DNA of 38,289 nt from Nemertoderma westbladi (Eukaryota; Xenacoelomorpha; Nemertodermatida; Nemertodermatidae). The DNA lies in contig JAUCBJ010004779.1 of assembly GCA_032718475.1 (NCBI GenBank), positions 1-38,289 of the forward strand. Reading direction: 5' to 3'. Below are positions 19,946 through 30,956 of this stretch, in pieces. The position numbers and the translations under genes were made by a program. How positions within the stretch are numbered: position 1 is the first letter of the stretch; each line of letters begins with the position of its first letter. Below the pieces are notes generated by a model. It was given only the letters and a program-made list of their open reading frames with translations. It had not been told where the DNA came from and ran no database searches.

Positions 19946-20584
19946 CTAAAATATAGTAACCAATAGCTTTAGATAGTATAAATTATATGGAAAATGTATA
20001 TAAAATATGAAATATATGGAAATATAAATCAGGTTTTTCATCTTTGGTTATAACAAAAGTAATATAATTAAATACATTAATCGATATAGGGTTTGGTCTA
20101 CTCTATTATCGATCAACATATATTGATTAAAGACAATGAAATTAATCTAAATAGTATTTCTTTAAAGTGTGCCCTAGTATTATTATTGTCGTACATGAAA
20201 CAATTATTTATTTTTTATTATTTTGTTATATAAAGATTTAGTTATATGAGAGCTCAGAATCATACCCTGATTAAAAAAGATTGGAATAAATAGACTAAAA
20301 TTTATTAAATTTATTCCCTCTTCAGTTGCTTCGCCTGATGATATTACTTTTTGAAAAATTAGACATCAATTTTGCATTTTTGATATTGTTAATATGGGTA
20401 CAAAATATATCATTGCACTCAAAACAAAGTAAGGTGATTTTATTTAATTGCTCATTGAGAGTTTCACTTTGTTTTTGTTCAGTATTAGCATGGGAAAATG
20501 AAAGATACTATTGACTGAAGGTATATATAACAAATCATAAATATTATTAACAATAAACTTAAAATATACAGCACTGTAGTTAGA
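19946..20584. other. Intron sequence between exons b and c, nothing recognised
   Basis: AT-rich. A 62-codon plus-strand frame (20326-20514) has no motif. No RNA gene or repeat seen. Confidence 0.5.
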
Positions 20585-22060
20585 TAAATTAGCTACTATT
20601 ACTACTGGGATCAGCATGCTGCATTGCAGCTCCATTACATGTATTACATATAAAGAATGCTGTGACGGCTTGTCAACAAAATTGCACCACCACAACTTCC
20701 TAGCATCTTCAAGGCCAGTGTCCTTTAAGATACGTCTCAAGAAAGTCATGTGCTGTCCACAATATTTATTCACTCCAAGAGGCCGCCAAAGCACAAGATT
20801 ATGCATTGGCTTGTCCACACGGCGAAAGAGATGTCCTACAAAGAGGGGGTGGCTTTGTTCTAGTTTAAGCTTGGGGGAACCAATAAGACACCTCCAATTT
20901 TATATGGTGTCTGGTTGGAGAGTGTGCATTGTACTTGACACAGTGAACCAGGCGTAGCATTCTTGTGAGTGTGCCATCCAGAGATTTATTGTCCTCAGCA
21001 GTTAGACCCCAGCATGGACTCCCATAGAGGAGTACTGGAACTACTGCTACTCTAAATAATCGGACCTTAAGTTTCCATTTAATTCTATGTGACTTCCAAA
21101 TCCAGGAAAGCTCATTCAAGGCCTTACGTATTCGAAGCTCCCCACCTGACTTTCGGATCCATGATCACATGTAACAACATCGTCCACATGCTCAAGCATA
21201 CCATCCTTTAAGCTTATGCTCATCCAGTCAGAGACTTACTGAGGACTTTCAAAGTTAACTGTCAAAATTATGGTCTTTTTGGAGTTAATAAAAAGACTAA
21301 CACTAGAAGCAGCCTGTTCTAATGAGCCGAGGAGACGTTGGGCACCCTCTCGTGTTTCTGAGAGTACTCCCAAGTCATCAGCAAAGTCTAGAGTTAGGTC
21401 GATTTCCTCAATTTCTGGAGCCAGTAGGTGGAGTTACCATCATCCAATCATCATTATGATGATCTAATGACATGCGTAGAACATAGTCAACCACAATTAT
21501 GAAAAAGAATGGCGCAAGTGTATCTCCCTGAAGGACTCCCCATAACACTTTGAATGGTTCTGTGTCACCATCAACAGTTGTAAAACAAATGCAACTGCAA
21601 ATGCAACAAATGTTGTAAAACCGTCGTATACTGAACTGATTGCTGCAATAACTTCATCAGGAATCCCATGCAATGAAAGTATGCGAACATATGTGAGCGA
21701 GAGACTGAATAAAAGGCCTTGAAGAATAAACAAAGATATGTGCCAGATGCCTGTCTTTCTTTTTGATAACTTTTCAATTATCATTCTTTTAAGTGCCAAA
21801 ACGGACTTCCACAACCTTTATGGATCCCATTCTGATTTCCACAGAGCAGTCTCTCAATGGGATCACTGGCGCGATTTAATATAATTCTATTGTATAGCTT
21901 TGCAGCAATCGAGATCGATGAGATTCCCCGAAAAGAACCATAGAGTGTTAGGTTGCCCTTCTTGGGAACTGGCACCAACTTATTTGTTTTCATTTCTTGA
22001 GGAACTTGTCGTTCTGTACATGTACTATGATGTGATAAATGAGCTTCAAACACTCTGGTA
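20585..22060 (-). pseudogene. Decayed RTE-like LINE reverse transcriptase
   Basis: On the minus strand, broken RT segments follow each other in order. VPQEMKTNKLVPVPKKG, GISSISIAAKLYNRIILNR and CGNQNG come first (22053-21781), then a piece with LHGIPDEVIAAISSVYDG (21814-21571). GVLQGDTLAPFFFIIVVDYV is at about 21545-21480, and LDFADDLGVLSETREGAQRL, the FADD catalytic box, at about 21400-21340. AVVPVLLYGSPCWGLTAED, a C-terminal LINE motif, is at about 21050-20990. Several frameshifts, stops and a local simple insertion (ATC/ATG repeats near 21450) show it is dead. The motif set matches an RTE-like lineage common in invertebrates, recalled from memory. No endonuclease portion is visible upstream. 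Confidence 0.75.
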
Positions 22061-22853
22061 TTTTAAAAACCAGAAGTTTATATCAAGCCTGCCTGACTGC
22101 CACCTTGAGGGCCTGACTGCCACCTTGAAGGCCAGTTCCCCTGGAAATGGCCCCTGCGAAATCTCGACGATGGATGATATCCCCATCATCGCACACATAC
22201 ACCAGCCAGCCTGGTGTCTGCGCAAAGAATAGTATAGAATAGTATTAATTGTCGTAAAATAATGAGTTGCAATATTTTTTTTGATTTGCAAGTATTTTTA
22301 CCTCAAGTATTACGAAATGGACTATGTAATTTCTTTATTATTATTATTTTTTTCCCTATTGTTAAATAACACATTTAATATTGATAGTCATAATAGATTA
22401 TAGTAGTTATATTCCATTGTTAATGACATTATACAAACGATTCAACTTCAAGGGTTATAAAGAGTCAAAGGTTATAATAGGGCAAAGCTTATTAAATGCT
22501 ATTAAAACTAGCTAGTCAAAAAGTAATGGGATATAAAGAAAATAAAATTATTACGGTAATGGCAGCTCAATATTTACAAAATAGAGTAAATTATAGAAAA
22601 TTATTATAAAAGTATAACTAAAGTGAAGGCATTCGTTGTAATCTCCTATTTTTCCCTCAATTATTTGTAGATATTAGTTTATTTGTTGGGTAGAAAACAG
22701 GTGAAAGTATTTGGGTTGATTATCTCTTTAATTGGGATCTAAAGTCTCCAAATTGTGTGTCAGTATCAACCTAATTTTTTAATTATGTCATTAGGTACTT
22801 CTTAATTGTCTAAATAGTAATATTCTATATATATTATATTATAAACAAATAAA
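22061..22853. other. Intron sequence, no gene recognised
   Basis: Contains a short tandem CTGCCACCTTGA(A/G)G duplication near 22095-22125. The rest is AT-rich with no coding support. Confidence 0.5.
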
Positions 22854-23082
22854 ATATTATTTTAAATAAACCTAGATCGACCTCAGAAAAAAATCATTTA
22901 TTTCTTTATCACTTGCTTTCGATATAATATGTATATCTTTTTCAAGTGTTGAACACCAACTATTTATAAATTAAATAAATTAACAATATAAGCACAATTT
23001 GAAATTCTAGGAAGTTTGTAAATTTCTGAGGTTTTTCAGAAAAAAATTTCTGAGTTCGATCTAGGTTTATTTAAAGTAATAT
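22854..23082. mobile_element. Small inverted-repeat element (MITE-like), 229 bp
   Basis: 36 nt arms (22854-22889 and 23047-23082), each containing TTTAAATAAACCTAGATCGA, with about two mismatches between them. They flank AT-rich non-coding sequence. Length, arms and lack of coding sequence fit a MITE. No convincing target duplication was identified, so the superfamily is unknown. Confidence 0.55.
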
Positions 23083-23496
23083 TGTATTTATTTATTATTT
23101 TATGCTTATAAACATATATACACTAAACCGGATCCCTTATCCCACGGCGGTTTCTTATATATTCAAGTAATATATCTTCCTACAATAATTTTTTATATAT
23201 TATATTATATATTATTATTCTAAATGGTTATATTATATTTTGTCCAAGATGTCCTATTACACTCAATTTATTATGCCTTTTTCACTTCATAATTCACCAA
23301 AGTTTTCTAGTACTATTTCGTTAAAGAAATAAAACAAAGGGTATACTTTGGTGAGCCCATTCAATAATAAATAAGAACACATTGACCACATGACAAGTTA
23401 TAAAAAAGTTGAACATAGTTGAACAAATGTTAACACTTCTTTTAGTTACAAATATATATTATTTTAAATAGCAGAAACAATATTCAATTAACTTAC
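23083..23496. other. Intron sequence downstream of exon b, nothing recognised
   Basis: AT-rich run of short TATA/ATAA stretches. No feature supported. Confidence 0.5.
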
Positions 23497-24150
23497 TTTT
23501 TTTTAAAGAATGCAGTTCATCATAAGTTGCTTCCAATTCTTCTACTGATAAGTAGCAGCTATAATACCGTGCATGGGCAATATATCCAGGATATGCATGT
23601 CCACCTTGAAGACGTTTCCCCAAATTAAGATCACTGGCCATATCTACAGGACATCTTTCAGTGTTCACTGTTTCAACCTCCCTTCTGATATGGAAATCAC
23701 TTCCGACACGACGACTGTAAATAAACTGCTGCCGATTGTCTTGACTTCTTCCAATAGCAACCATATGCCATTCATCTAGAACAACAGCACTGGTAACTTC
23801 TTGTGTTGCAACACCAGTAACACCAGGATCGTACCACAAGGAGGTGATCGCATGATAACTCCATAAACGTGAACCAATTGATGAACTCGAACCAAATTCA
23901 TATATTGGTCCAGTTCCTCCTCCACCCCTCTTTACAAACATCAACATTGTAAACGTTTCTGAGGTTAATTCACCAGACCCATGATCAATAGAAACATACC
24001 CATGTCTGACATCAATGGCCTTGTTTTCAATCCCTCCTGGACCAGGTACATATCTAATGGCTCCATGGATTCCTCCATCATTCTTTCCTAGTTTATCATC
24101 ACCACGTTCATTTTCATCCAGTGTCCACCATGAGTCATAATTGCATTTAT
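23497..24150 (-). CDS. LamG-type module exon b
   Basis: 654 nt, phase 1 at both ends. The acceptor is TATTTTAG|ATAAATGC and the donor AAAAAAA|GTAAGT, a near-perfect consensus. It starts KCNYDSWWTLDENERGDDK. It shares PIYEFGSSSSIGSRLWSY, GVATQEVTSAVVLDEWH, NTERCPVDMASDLNLGKR and PGYIAHARYYSCYLSVEEL almost verbatim with exon a, so these two modules look like the most recent duplication. Three Cys are kept. Reading past the donor adds a short artefactual tail (SKLIEYCFCYLK) in the raw frame. Confidence 0.88.
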
Positions 24151-24976
24151 CTAAAATATTTAAATACAATTATATAAACTTCTATGATTAAACTTCGACA
24201 CAAATCATTATTAGGGTTGTTTTTATTATACTCAGTTCGGCAGTATATACTAAAAGTTTAATCTTCATTCACTCCCGCACCAACTCATCTTCTATCCCTA
24301 AACAATACACTTTAACTATAGACATTTTTTTCATTGTTCTCGGTGTATAAAATGCAACACTTTCTGAATGATGCCGAATATTTCAGTTGTAGAATGGTTT
24401 GTATCAGTGCTAATAGTAGAGTAATTGTGTGTTGAAATAAATTAGTAAAGATAGATTGTTCTTGTTTGTAATATGCCGATTGGATTTCTCTCAGACAAGG
24501 AATTGTGAAATTATTTGATTCCAGTACGTATGCCTGATTAGAAAGGTTGGATCATCTTTGCAATACTCTTTAGCTCCTTAATGGCCGGGGACTGATTAAT
24601 ATACATTTCAATATGGTTAATTAGAAAACACAACTGTTCTTTGAGAAGGGGGAGCAATATCTTTAGTGCGATCTTCCTGGATTTAATGCTCCACCATTAC
24701 TTAGCACAATCATCAGTAAGTAACAGTTAGTTCCAATGAAGGTGGTACTAAATTTTCAAACGAACTTTTATCTCCATATTTGGCTAACTCATCTATCTGG
24801 AATTTCGTTTGTAGTTCCTCAATTAGTTGCCATAAGTTACATATCTAATTTCATCCCGTATTTACAAAAGAAGATATCCTATATGGCATTTGTTAAAGCG
24901 AATCTCCCATAAAGTTCATGTTGAAGAATTGTATGGTACTGTTTGTGGCTAGAATGTTTGAACACTAATAAGTCGG
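24151..24976. other. Intron between exons a and b, first part
   Basis: No coding region, RNA gene or clear repeat recognised in this AT-rich stretch. Confidence 0.5.
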
Positions 24977-25310
24977 TCAATCATGGATGAAATGGAACCA
25001 AACATCTCTCCATTGCGCTGGTTCGAAAACTCGCCTCTCACTTGGAAGAGTGCTGCAACTCAGGTGTGGGATTCCTTCCACTTGTGGTGGAGGTTCTGGG
25101 AGGGTGGGATTCCCACTACAATGCCATCCTTCAGGAAATTGCGCATCTGCAGAGCTTGCGCCATGGCATTCGGCGTCCGACTCAGTCAAGCACTTATTTC
25201 AACGCTCGTTTGTGTCATTATTGCGTGGAAATGCCACAATGTGGCTCCATAGATTTTCCAGTTTTTCCTCCCTTTGTGGATGGAATCCAGTGAGGTGAGT
25301 GTATCAGCCA
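24977..25310. other. GC-richer coding-like patch, unassigned
   Basis: Several overlapping frames are open on both strands here. The longest are plus 24983-25252 (89 codons) and plus 24987-25298 (103 codons), opposite minus 25189-24977 (70 codons). Composition is visibly higher in G+C than the surrounding intron. No motif lets me choose a strand or family. It may be a fragment of a decayed mobile element. Confidence 0.25.
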
Positions 25311-25507
25311 TTCGGACACACACTGTGACCCATCCACATAGCAATCTAAGTACAGTACATTTTTTTAGATATTATTTTTTTTAAGATTAGGTGCCCAGAC
25401 TTAATTATTTCGTTAATTCTGCTTTATTAATTTTGTTACTTTGATTTATTATTATTCTATATTACCTTCAAGAAATCGGGAGGACTACACATGTAGTCTA
25501 TTAAATG

Positions 25508-25732
25508 TTTAAAATTCTACACACAGACAGACTTCTATAGTTCCTATGTCTGCTGCTAGGGGGTGAATTGACATACATGTAAATGTAGCTGTAATTAAAG
25601 AACCAACCATCAGATTGATTCATTTGAAATTTGGTAGTAGTAACCTACGAGCATTGCTTAATTAATTTGAAATTCTACACACAGACAGACTTCTATTGTT
25701 CCTCTGTCTGCCGTTAGGGAGCGAATTATCAG
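25508..25732. repeat. Tandem duplication, ~158 bp period
   Basis: ATTCTACACACAGACAGACT begins at 25514 and again at 25672. Each copy continues TTCTAT(A/T)GTTCCT(A/C)TGTCTGC and then GGG(T/C)GAATT-like sequence. Two units, non-coding. Confidence 0.7.
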
Positions 25733-26454
25733 AGCTCCAGTTCATTGTGCTTAGCACGGTTTAATTTATAATTCTAGTATATTTTAGAACTTTACATCAT
25801 ATTTATAGATAGATCATTATTTCGGCCAACGCTTGTACAAACGTTAGTATGTCTAAATATACTGAAATATAGAAAAGATGTCTTTTGCATGGTGTAATTT
25901 TAGGAAAAAATGACAATATGAAACAATGGATTTGGAGGGACTTAAAGTACTTGATAGCAACTATATAGAATTTCATCACAAGATTAATATTTATTATTAA
26001 TTATATTTATGTTTATTTATATATTTATTTATAGGGGTAACTGCCCGTAAGTTGAATATATAAATCAATAATCCGTCCATGTGGCTTTGAGATTCCTTGA
26101 TCGCGCATGTTCAATCAGTCATGCAATTTAAATTCCTCAAAGAATGTAGCATATCACCCCCAACTATCCATTCCTTTTTCAGTGATAAAACCGATTCTTT
26201 ATTATAGGAGTAGTGGTGTTCAATTTTTTTCTCCTATTTATTATTACCGGCTTGAAGTATCTTATTTTGCTGCCTTAAAACATAATTTTGGTGTTTTTTT
26301 GTAGTTAGGATCATGTCACATTCTCTAACTGCCTAATTATTTGATTCATTCAGTCTGACAGTATCACAGCTGTAGGCCTGCCGACAATAAGACCAAGAAA
26401 GATACCAGTACTAGGCCTATACAGTTTTTATCTTTTTAGTCAGACTACACCCAG
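25733..26454. other. Intron sequence before the LINE copy, nothing recognised
   Basis: AT-rich. A 65-codon frame at 26107-26304 has no motif. The start of the LINE copy is not sharply defined but composition changes near 26455. Confidence 0.4.
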
Positions 26455-26737
26455 ACAGCACAATGTCACCGCTCTTAATCTCCACAGCTGTCATCGTTCT
26501 GGGCCATTTCGTTGTGGCAGAACCATCCGATCCGCGGGGTAACCCTGCAACCCACCCAATACCCGTATTGGACAGGTTTGTCAAACACCCTGTCGCTACC
26601 ATTTCGAACTGCCGCGCTGAATCGACGGAGATGTGGTCGACGAGTGGATTTAGCCTCTACTGCTCTCGTCGGGGAAGAAGAACTTGGGTCTCCTCTCCAC
26701 GAACTAGAGGCCTAATCGCCAAACTCTGCGGGCCCCG

Positions 26738-27031
26738 AAGATCAACTGTCCCGCCTGTCAACGAGGAACAAACTCTCGGAGTAAGATCGTCCAATGCGAG
26801 AGTTGTGACACATTTGTACATTTAAAATGTTACCGTAGGAAAAACAGTAATTTATTCTCCACCAGAAACAATCTTGAGCCAAGTTTTCTCTGCAATAGCT
26901 GTATTTTTACCGAACTTCCCTTTCATGATACTATTTTAGAATCAGAAACCGACGATTCATTCCTCACATCGCCTCTGCAAACTCCAAGTGATGCTGAGAG
27001 TGAAACTTCTAAATTAAAAAAAAAAATTTAA
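26738..27031 (+). pseudogene. PHD-type zinc finger of LINE copy 1
   Basis: Open frame 2 with CPACQRG...IVQCESCDTFVHLKCY...FLCNSCIF, a C4HC3 arrangement (CxxC, CxxC, HxxC, CxxC) typical of PHD fingers. It is followed by an acidic/Ser tail and a Lys run ending in TAA at 27029-27031, inside an oligo-A/T tract. It is in a different frame from the endonuclease; slippage in that tract would explain the offset. An in-frame TAG lies just upstream at 26705-26707, so the 5' part is also out of frame. Confidence 0.65.
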
Positions 27032-27051
27032 ATTTAAATTTAAAAAAAAAA

Positions 27052-27993
27052 GGTCTGCATTTTTTGCATTTAAATGCACGATCTCTGCTTCCCAAACTTT
27101 CCGAAATTCGTATTTGAATCAATAAATGCAACTCAGCAGTTTTAACAATCTCGGAAACTTGGCTCGATGATAGCGTTTCTGATGGAGAAATTTATATTGA
27201 TAATAATGTAGTTTTACGTAAGGATAGGGACAGGCACGGTGGTGGTGTCTGTACTTACATTCGATGTGATTTAGCTTTTAATCGTAGAGAAGATTTAGAG
27301 TCTTGTGATGAAGTTTTACTGGTGGAACTTTTACTTCCTAAAACTAAACCTATTTTAATCGGTACTTTATATCGGCCCCCTAAACAATCAGATTTTTTGC
27401 AAAATTTTGAAAATACAATTTTATGTAATCTTAGGTCAGACTGTGAAATATATTTCTTAGGTGATTTTAATATCTGTTACCATCACAAAGCATCCCCATT
27501 CTGTAAACAGTACCAAAGTATTTTAAATTTGTCTGGTTTAAAACAAATTATTCGAGATTCTACCAGAATTACCAGTAAAACTTATACTTTACTAGATCAC
27601 ATCCTTTGTAATAATACCGATATTATTTCTCAATCTGGGGTTTTACCTATAGGTCTAAGCGATCATTTTATAGTTTTTTGCACAAGAAAGACACAAAAAT
27701 CTTTTTTCGGGGATCATAAAACAGTAACAGTTAGGTCTATGAAAAATTACAGCAAGGAACGCTTTTTAAGTTTGTTAGTTAATTCTGACTGGGAACCCTG
27801 TTTTAAGGCCGCTGACATTAACCTTGCGTACACTGTTTTTAAAGATATATTTCTAAAGGCACTTAATACTGTAGCACCAATTAAAGAAATTAGTCTTAAA
27901 CAACACACTGAGCCCTGGATGAGCTCGGGTATTCTTAGTAATATCAGAGAAAGAGATAACTTTTGTATAAATTTAGGAAATACCGTGTTTTAG
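27052..27993 (+). pseudogene. APE-type endonuclease domain of LINE copy 1
   Basis: Frame 1 from GLHFLHLNARSLLPKLSEIR, interrupted by one TGA at 27115-27117 and then open to 27993. It shows the APE signature motifs: SETWLDD, GGGVCTYIR, IGTLYRPP, FLGDFNICY, LLDHILCN and LSDHF, with catalytic Asp/His residues present. After PWMSSGILSNIRERDN a frameshift relative to copy 2 ends the frame. It would nick target DNA for target-primed reverse transcription, but the stop and shifts make this copy defective. Confidence 0.8.
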
Positions 27994-28529
27994 CTGATTA
28001 TAATAATTCTTCAAATATAGAAACCTTGTCCAACGGGAAATAAAAAAAGCTAAATCTGAATATTTGTACAACAAAATAAGTGAGAATAAAGATAATCCTA
28101 AAAGTCTATGGTCTACCCTAAAATCTTTAGGTTATAAAAACCTTAAATCTAAATCGAATATTGTTCTGCAAGATAACGGTGAGCTGATACATGATCATTA
28201 GTTGGTTAGTAATTAGTAGTTAGTAATTTTAGTTAGTAATTTATTTAATAATTATTTTACTAATGTTGCCTTAATTTAGTTAAGAAGTTATCATTATCAA
28301 GTAATAAATATAGTATAGGGTCCGAAACTCTAAATAATTTTTATTTAGAAAAGTTACAAAATTCAGAAAAGTTATTTTTAAAACCCGTTTCTGAGGATTT
28401 CGTTTTTCAAAATCTACTTAGCCTATCAGCCTCAAAAAGTACCGGTCTAGACCTAATACCTGCCCGTTTTCTTAAGGATGGTGCTGAAGTACTTAAAGTG
28501 CCTATTGAGGATTGCCGATTGACACCCCC

Positions 28530-28568
28530 GGGTGAGGGGTGCTTTGGGTCCCAAAGCACCCCTCACCC
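28530..28568. repeat. Perfect 39-nt palindrome next to the LINE truncation
   Basis: 19-nt arms, GGGTGAGGGGTGCTTTGGG and its exact complement, are separated by a single T (28549). It lies 24 bp after the LINE copy ends. It can form a very stable hairpin. There is no U-run after it and no reason to call a bacterial terminator in this context. Confidence 0.85.
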
Positions 28569-29465
28569 AATTCCCTTTTTCCTCTTCTCAGAGGTATTTC
28601 AATGGTGTTACCTATAGTATAATTTTACCAAAAGGAGGATATTAATAATACTTGGAAATAGAAATCACTGTGTTTTTAAACTACCGCAAGAAGTTCACAA
28701 AGGTCCGTAAACTAGCTTTTGTAAGACCGTGTTTATGGGTGTTTTGGGGTACCAAAACAAAAGAACGATTATATTTGGACTTGGAAAAACTGTGCTATAT
28801 ATTTTTTAAGCCGTTTAGAAGCTTGCCATGCCTTGGGCATGATATATTCTACTTTAGAAATTGCAAATTGCGCTGTTGAAATCTACTTGCATTTGTATAA
28901 AGTCTTAGGTAATAAAACTTGAGCCACCCAATGGTCCTTTGCTTATCTGCTTATCTAAGAGTTGTAGAAAATTGAACAGGATTGGACTGTTTTTATATCA
29001 TATTATTCTTAATAACCATTCACCTATCTGTTTGGTTCAGTTTCATATTGTTGTACAGTAGATAATGGACTAATTATGTATAGTGAATATGGACTTAGGC
29101 CTGACTAAGGACGCTCAGTCTTTAGTTTGATTAGACATGGCACAGTTTGTAGGATTTCAGTACAGCAGTAACATCACTGCACCTATTCACAAGCAACATG
29201 CAATTGGCCTACAGGACGAAGTTCAGACTTTGCTTTTCCGCTTTATTCTGTTTAATATCATTTCATACTACAATGGCATCATTTTGAACAATTAATATAT
29301 AATATAATACATAAATAAGCCACTGATAAATAATCCAACAAAATATAATAAATTTAAACATAATAATACAAAAAAAACATTGAGAAACAGACAGACAGAC
29401 AAGACAGACCGACATATAGCGAACTCTGGAAACTACTGACAAGTCAGTAGAGCGCTGTCAGGTTC
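28569..29465. other. Intron sequence, no gene recognised
   Basis: A 75-codon plus-strand frame (28652-28879) has no recognisable motif. A short CAGACAGACAGACAAGACAGAC simple-repeat tract sits near 29389-29412. Confidence 0.4.
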
Positions 29466-30443
29466 CACCCACACAGCCCCACTCCGTCTCCAAGACCAAG
29501 TGAGTGCCAAAAACACCTGCCGGCACGGAGACAGAGGGAACTCACTCGGAGGAGCGCAAATTGTAGATGCCACCTCACTTCATCTAGCACACATGCGAGG
29601 CCTTTCTCTCACATTCCTTGGTGCTCTGCAAGAAGGGCCTCTGCGATGTGCTTCATTAGCGGGGCTTGGCGGCACCAGACCCCAATCGACTGTCCCAACT
29701 AGTGGAGTAAAGGGCATCCTTCTATCCTCTCAGACGGTGAGGTAATGCCTCTTCTTGTAGTGGTAGCGCTTCTAGGTGGATTGATTGGCTTGGGCATATG
29801 AGGTAGCGTCAGCATTTATAAATACAACATCAAACGATGCCACTCATTAGGATGTCCAAACCCCTTATGCTACCAAGTTGGCCCAGACGACACCAACTTC
29901 GATGCTGTCACTGCCCAAATGATCACGCAAGGGTCACTTCATGCTTGACCTGTGAATGTGAAGGTCCCACCACAGAGGCAAGTAGATCACCAAAGACCTC
30001 CCAGCCCTCGTCATGGCGTTTGGTGAGCAACCAATCATATTTTGGTGAGCAATAAATATCACTGTTTTTGAAGTGATAATGCCAGGCGACAACCGAGACC
30101 CATGGTGTTTCATCTTACAATCACCAGTGCCCAACCAAGTACATCATCGAGACTGAGAAGGATTCCTCGCCATTATGGAAGTATGATTATGATACATTTA
30201 CAAGGAACTTGCAAATCAAGGCTGACGAATTTCTACACAGATGACTCTTTCCCAAACCCCAATGCAACAGAATCAGCCACACACCATGGCACGACTCACT
30301 GCTGCCCACAATTACAGGGTGTGTTATCCTGCTACACCAACAGCATCATGAAGGCTCTCGCTCTCATCGCCATTTCAATCTCAGCCGATTTTCTTTTATG
30401 TGCTCCAATCCTATTATCACCATTTGTTTACCGCTTAGAATAA
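29466..30443 (+). pseudogene. Unassigned decayed coding-like region
   Basis: GC-richer than the flanks, with coding-like pieces in different plus-strand frames. These are an 81-codon frame at 29500-29745, a hydrophobic segment at 29745-29800 (MPLLVVVALLGGLIGLGI then a stop), a Cys-containing piece near 29815-29940 (RCHSLGCPNPLCYQVGPDD), a piece at 30080-30244 (CPTKYIIETEKDSSPLWKYD), and a short hydrophobic C-terminus to 30443. None is recognised. The pattern suggests an old, frameshifted protein gene or mobile-element ORF with a possible membrane helix. Function unknown. Confidence 0.3.
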
Positions 30444-30956
30444 TAATCTTCCCAATTAGTATGTATTTTTTGTGAATTGAATTGTAGGTTTTTGTCACCC
30501 TATATTTATGTTATATAGACGTTCTATCATATTTGTTAAGAGTACTTTTGTGTCACTGTAGGTAAGTGTGGTGCAAATCTTAAAGGTAGTGGTAATTGAT
30601 ACGGAATTCTAGAACTGGATAAATTAGATATAAATGCAATTTCTAAGTCAGAGCTATGCACTATGTACGATACCGGAAAGGCAGGGAATTCTGAAATCTT
30701 TGGTTTTGTATTATATAATGTTAGCATATGAGTCGACATGCTAGGTTAATCCAGAATTATTCCATATTATTATATTAATATTATAATACTATTTTTTTGT
30801 TGATATATATTGTACCAGTATATTATTGTGGGCTGAAATTGGAGAAAAAAACATTCTTAAATCTTATTCTAATCTTTATATACCTATGCTGTGCTTATAT
30901 TTGTTTATAATAATGTACGAACATAGCAATAATGATAATAAATAAACTAAACTAAC
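30444..30956. other. Intron sequence adjacent to exon a, nothing recognised
   Basis: AT-rich intron start (minus strand), containing the donor GTTAGT of exon a at its right edge. No feature of its own. Confidence 0.5.

Larger units (their letters stand above)
26455..28506 (+). mobile_element. LINE copy 1 (PHD finger + APE endonuclease + start of RT), 3'-truncated
   Basis: A non-LTR retrotransposon on the plus strand, antisense to the host LamG gene, in its intron. Order: GC-rich 5' part, PHD-type zinc finger (26738-27031), A/T spacer, APE endonuclease (27052-27993), linker with frameshifts (about 28000-28400), and the first RT motif region (SASKSTGLDLIPARFL). It ends abruptly near 28506. From 27352 to 28506 it is nearly identical to the second copy at 33596-34677 plus 37740-37769, and it keeps the uninterrupted TTAA (28472-28475) that is occupied there. 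A PHD finger ahead of an APE/RT unit is known in some CR1/L2-like LINEs (general knowledge). Confidence 0.8.

Noticed and set aside
23459-23496. C-terminal tail SKLIEYCFCYLK of the exon b reading frame
   Set aside because: It lies beyond a strong donor (AAAAAAA|GTAAGT) shared in phase with exons a and c, so it is intron read-through.
28530-28568. Rho-independent terminator
   Set aside because: Eukaryotic context and no U-run; treated as a palindrome.
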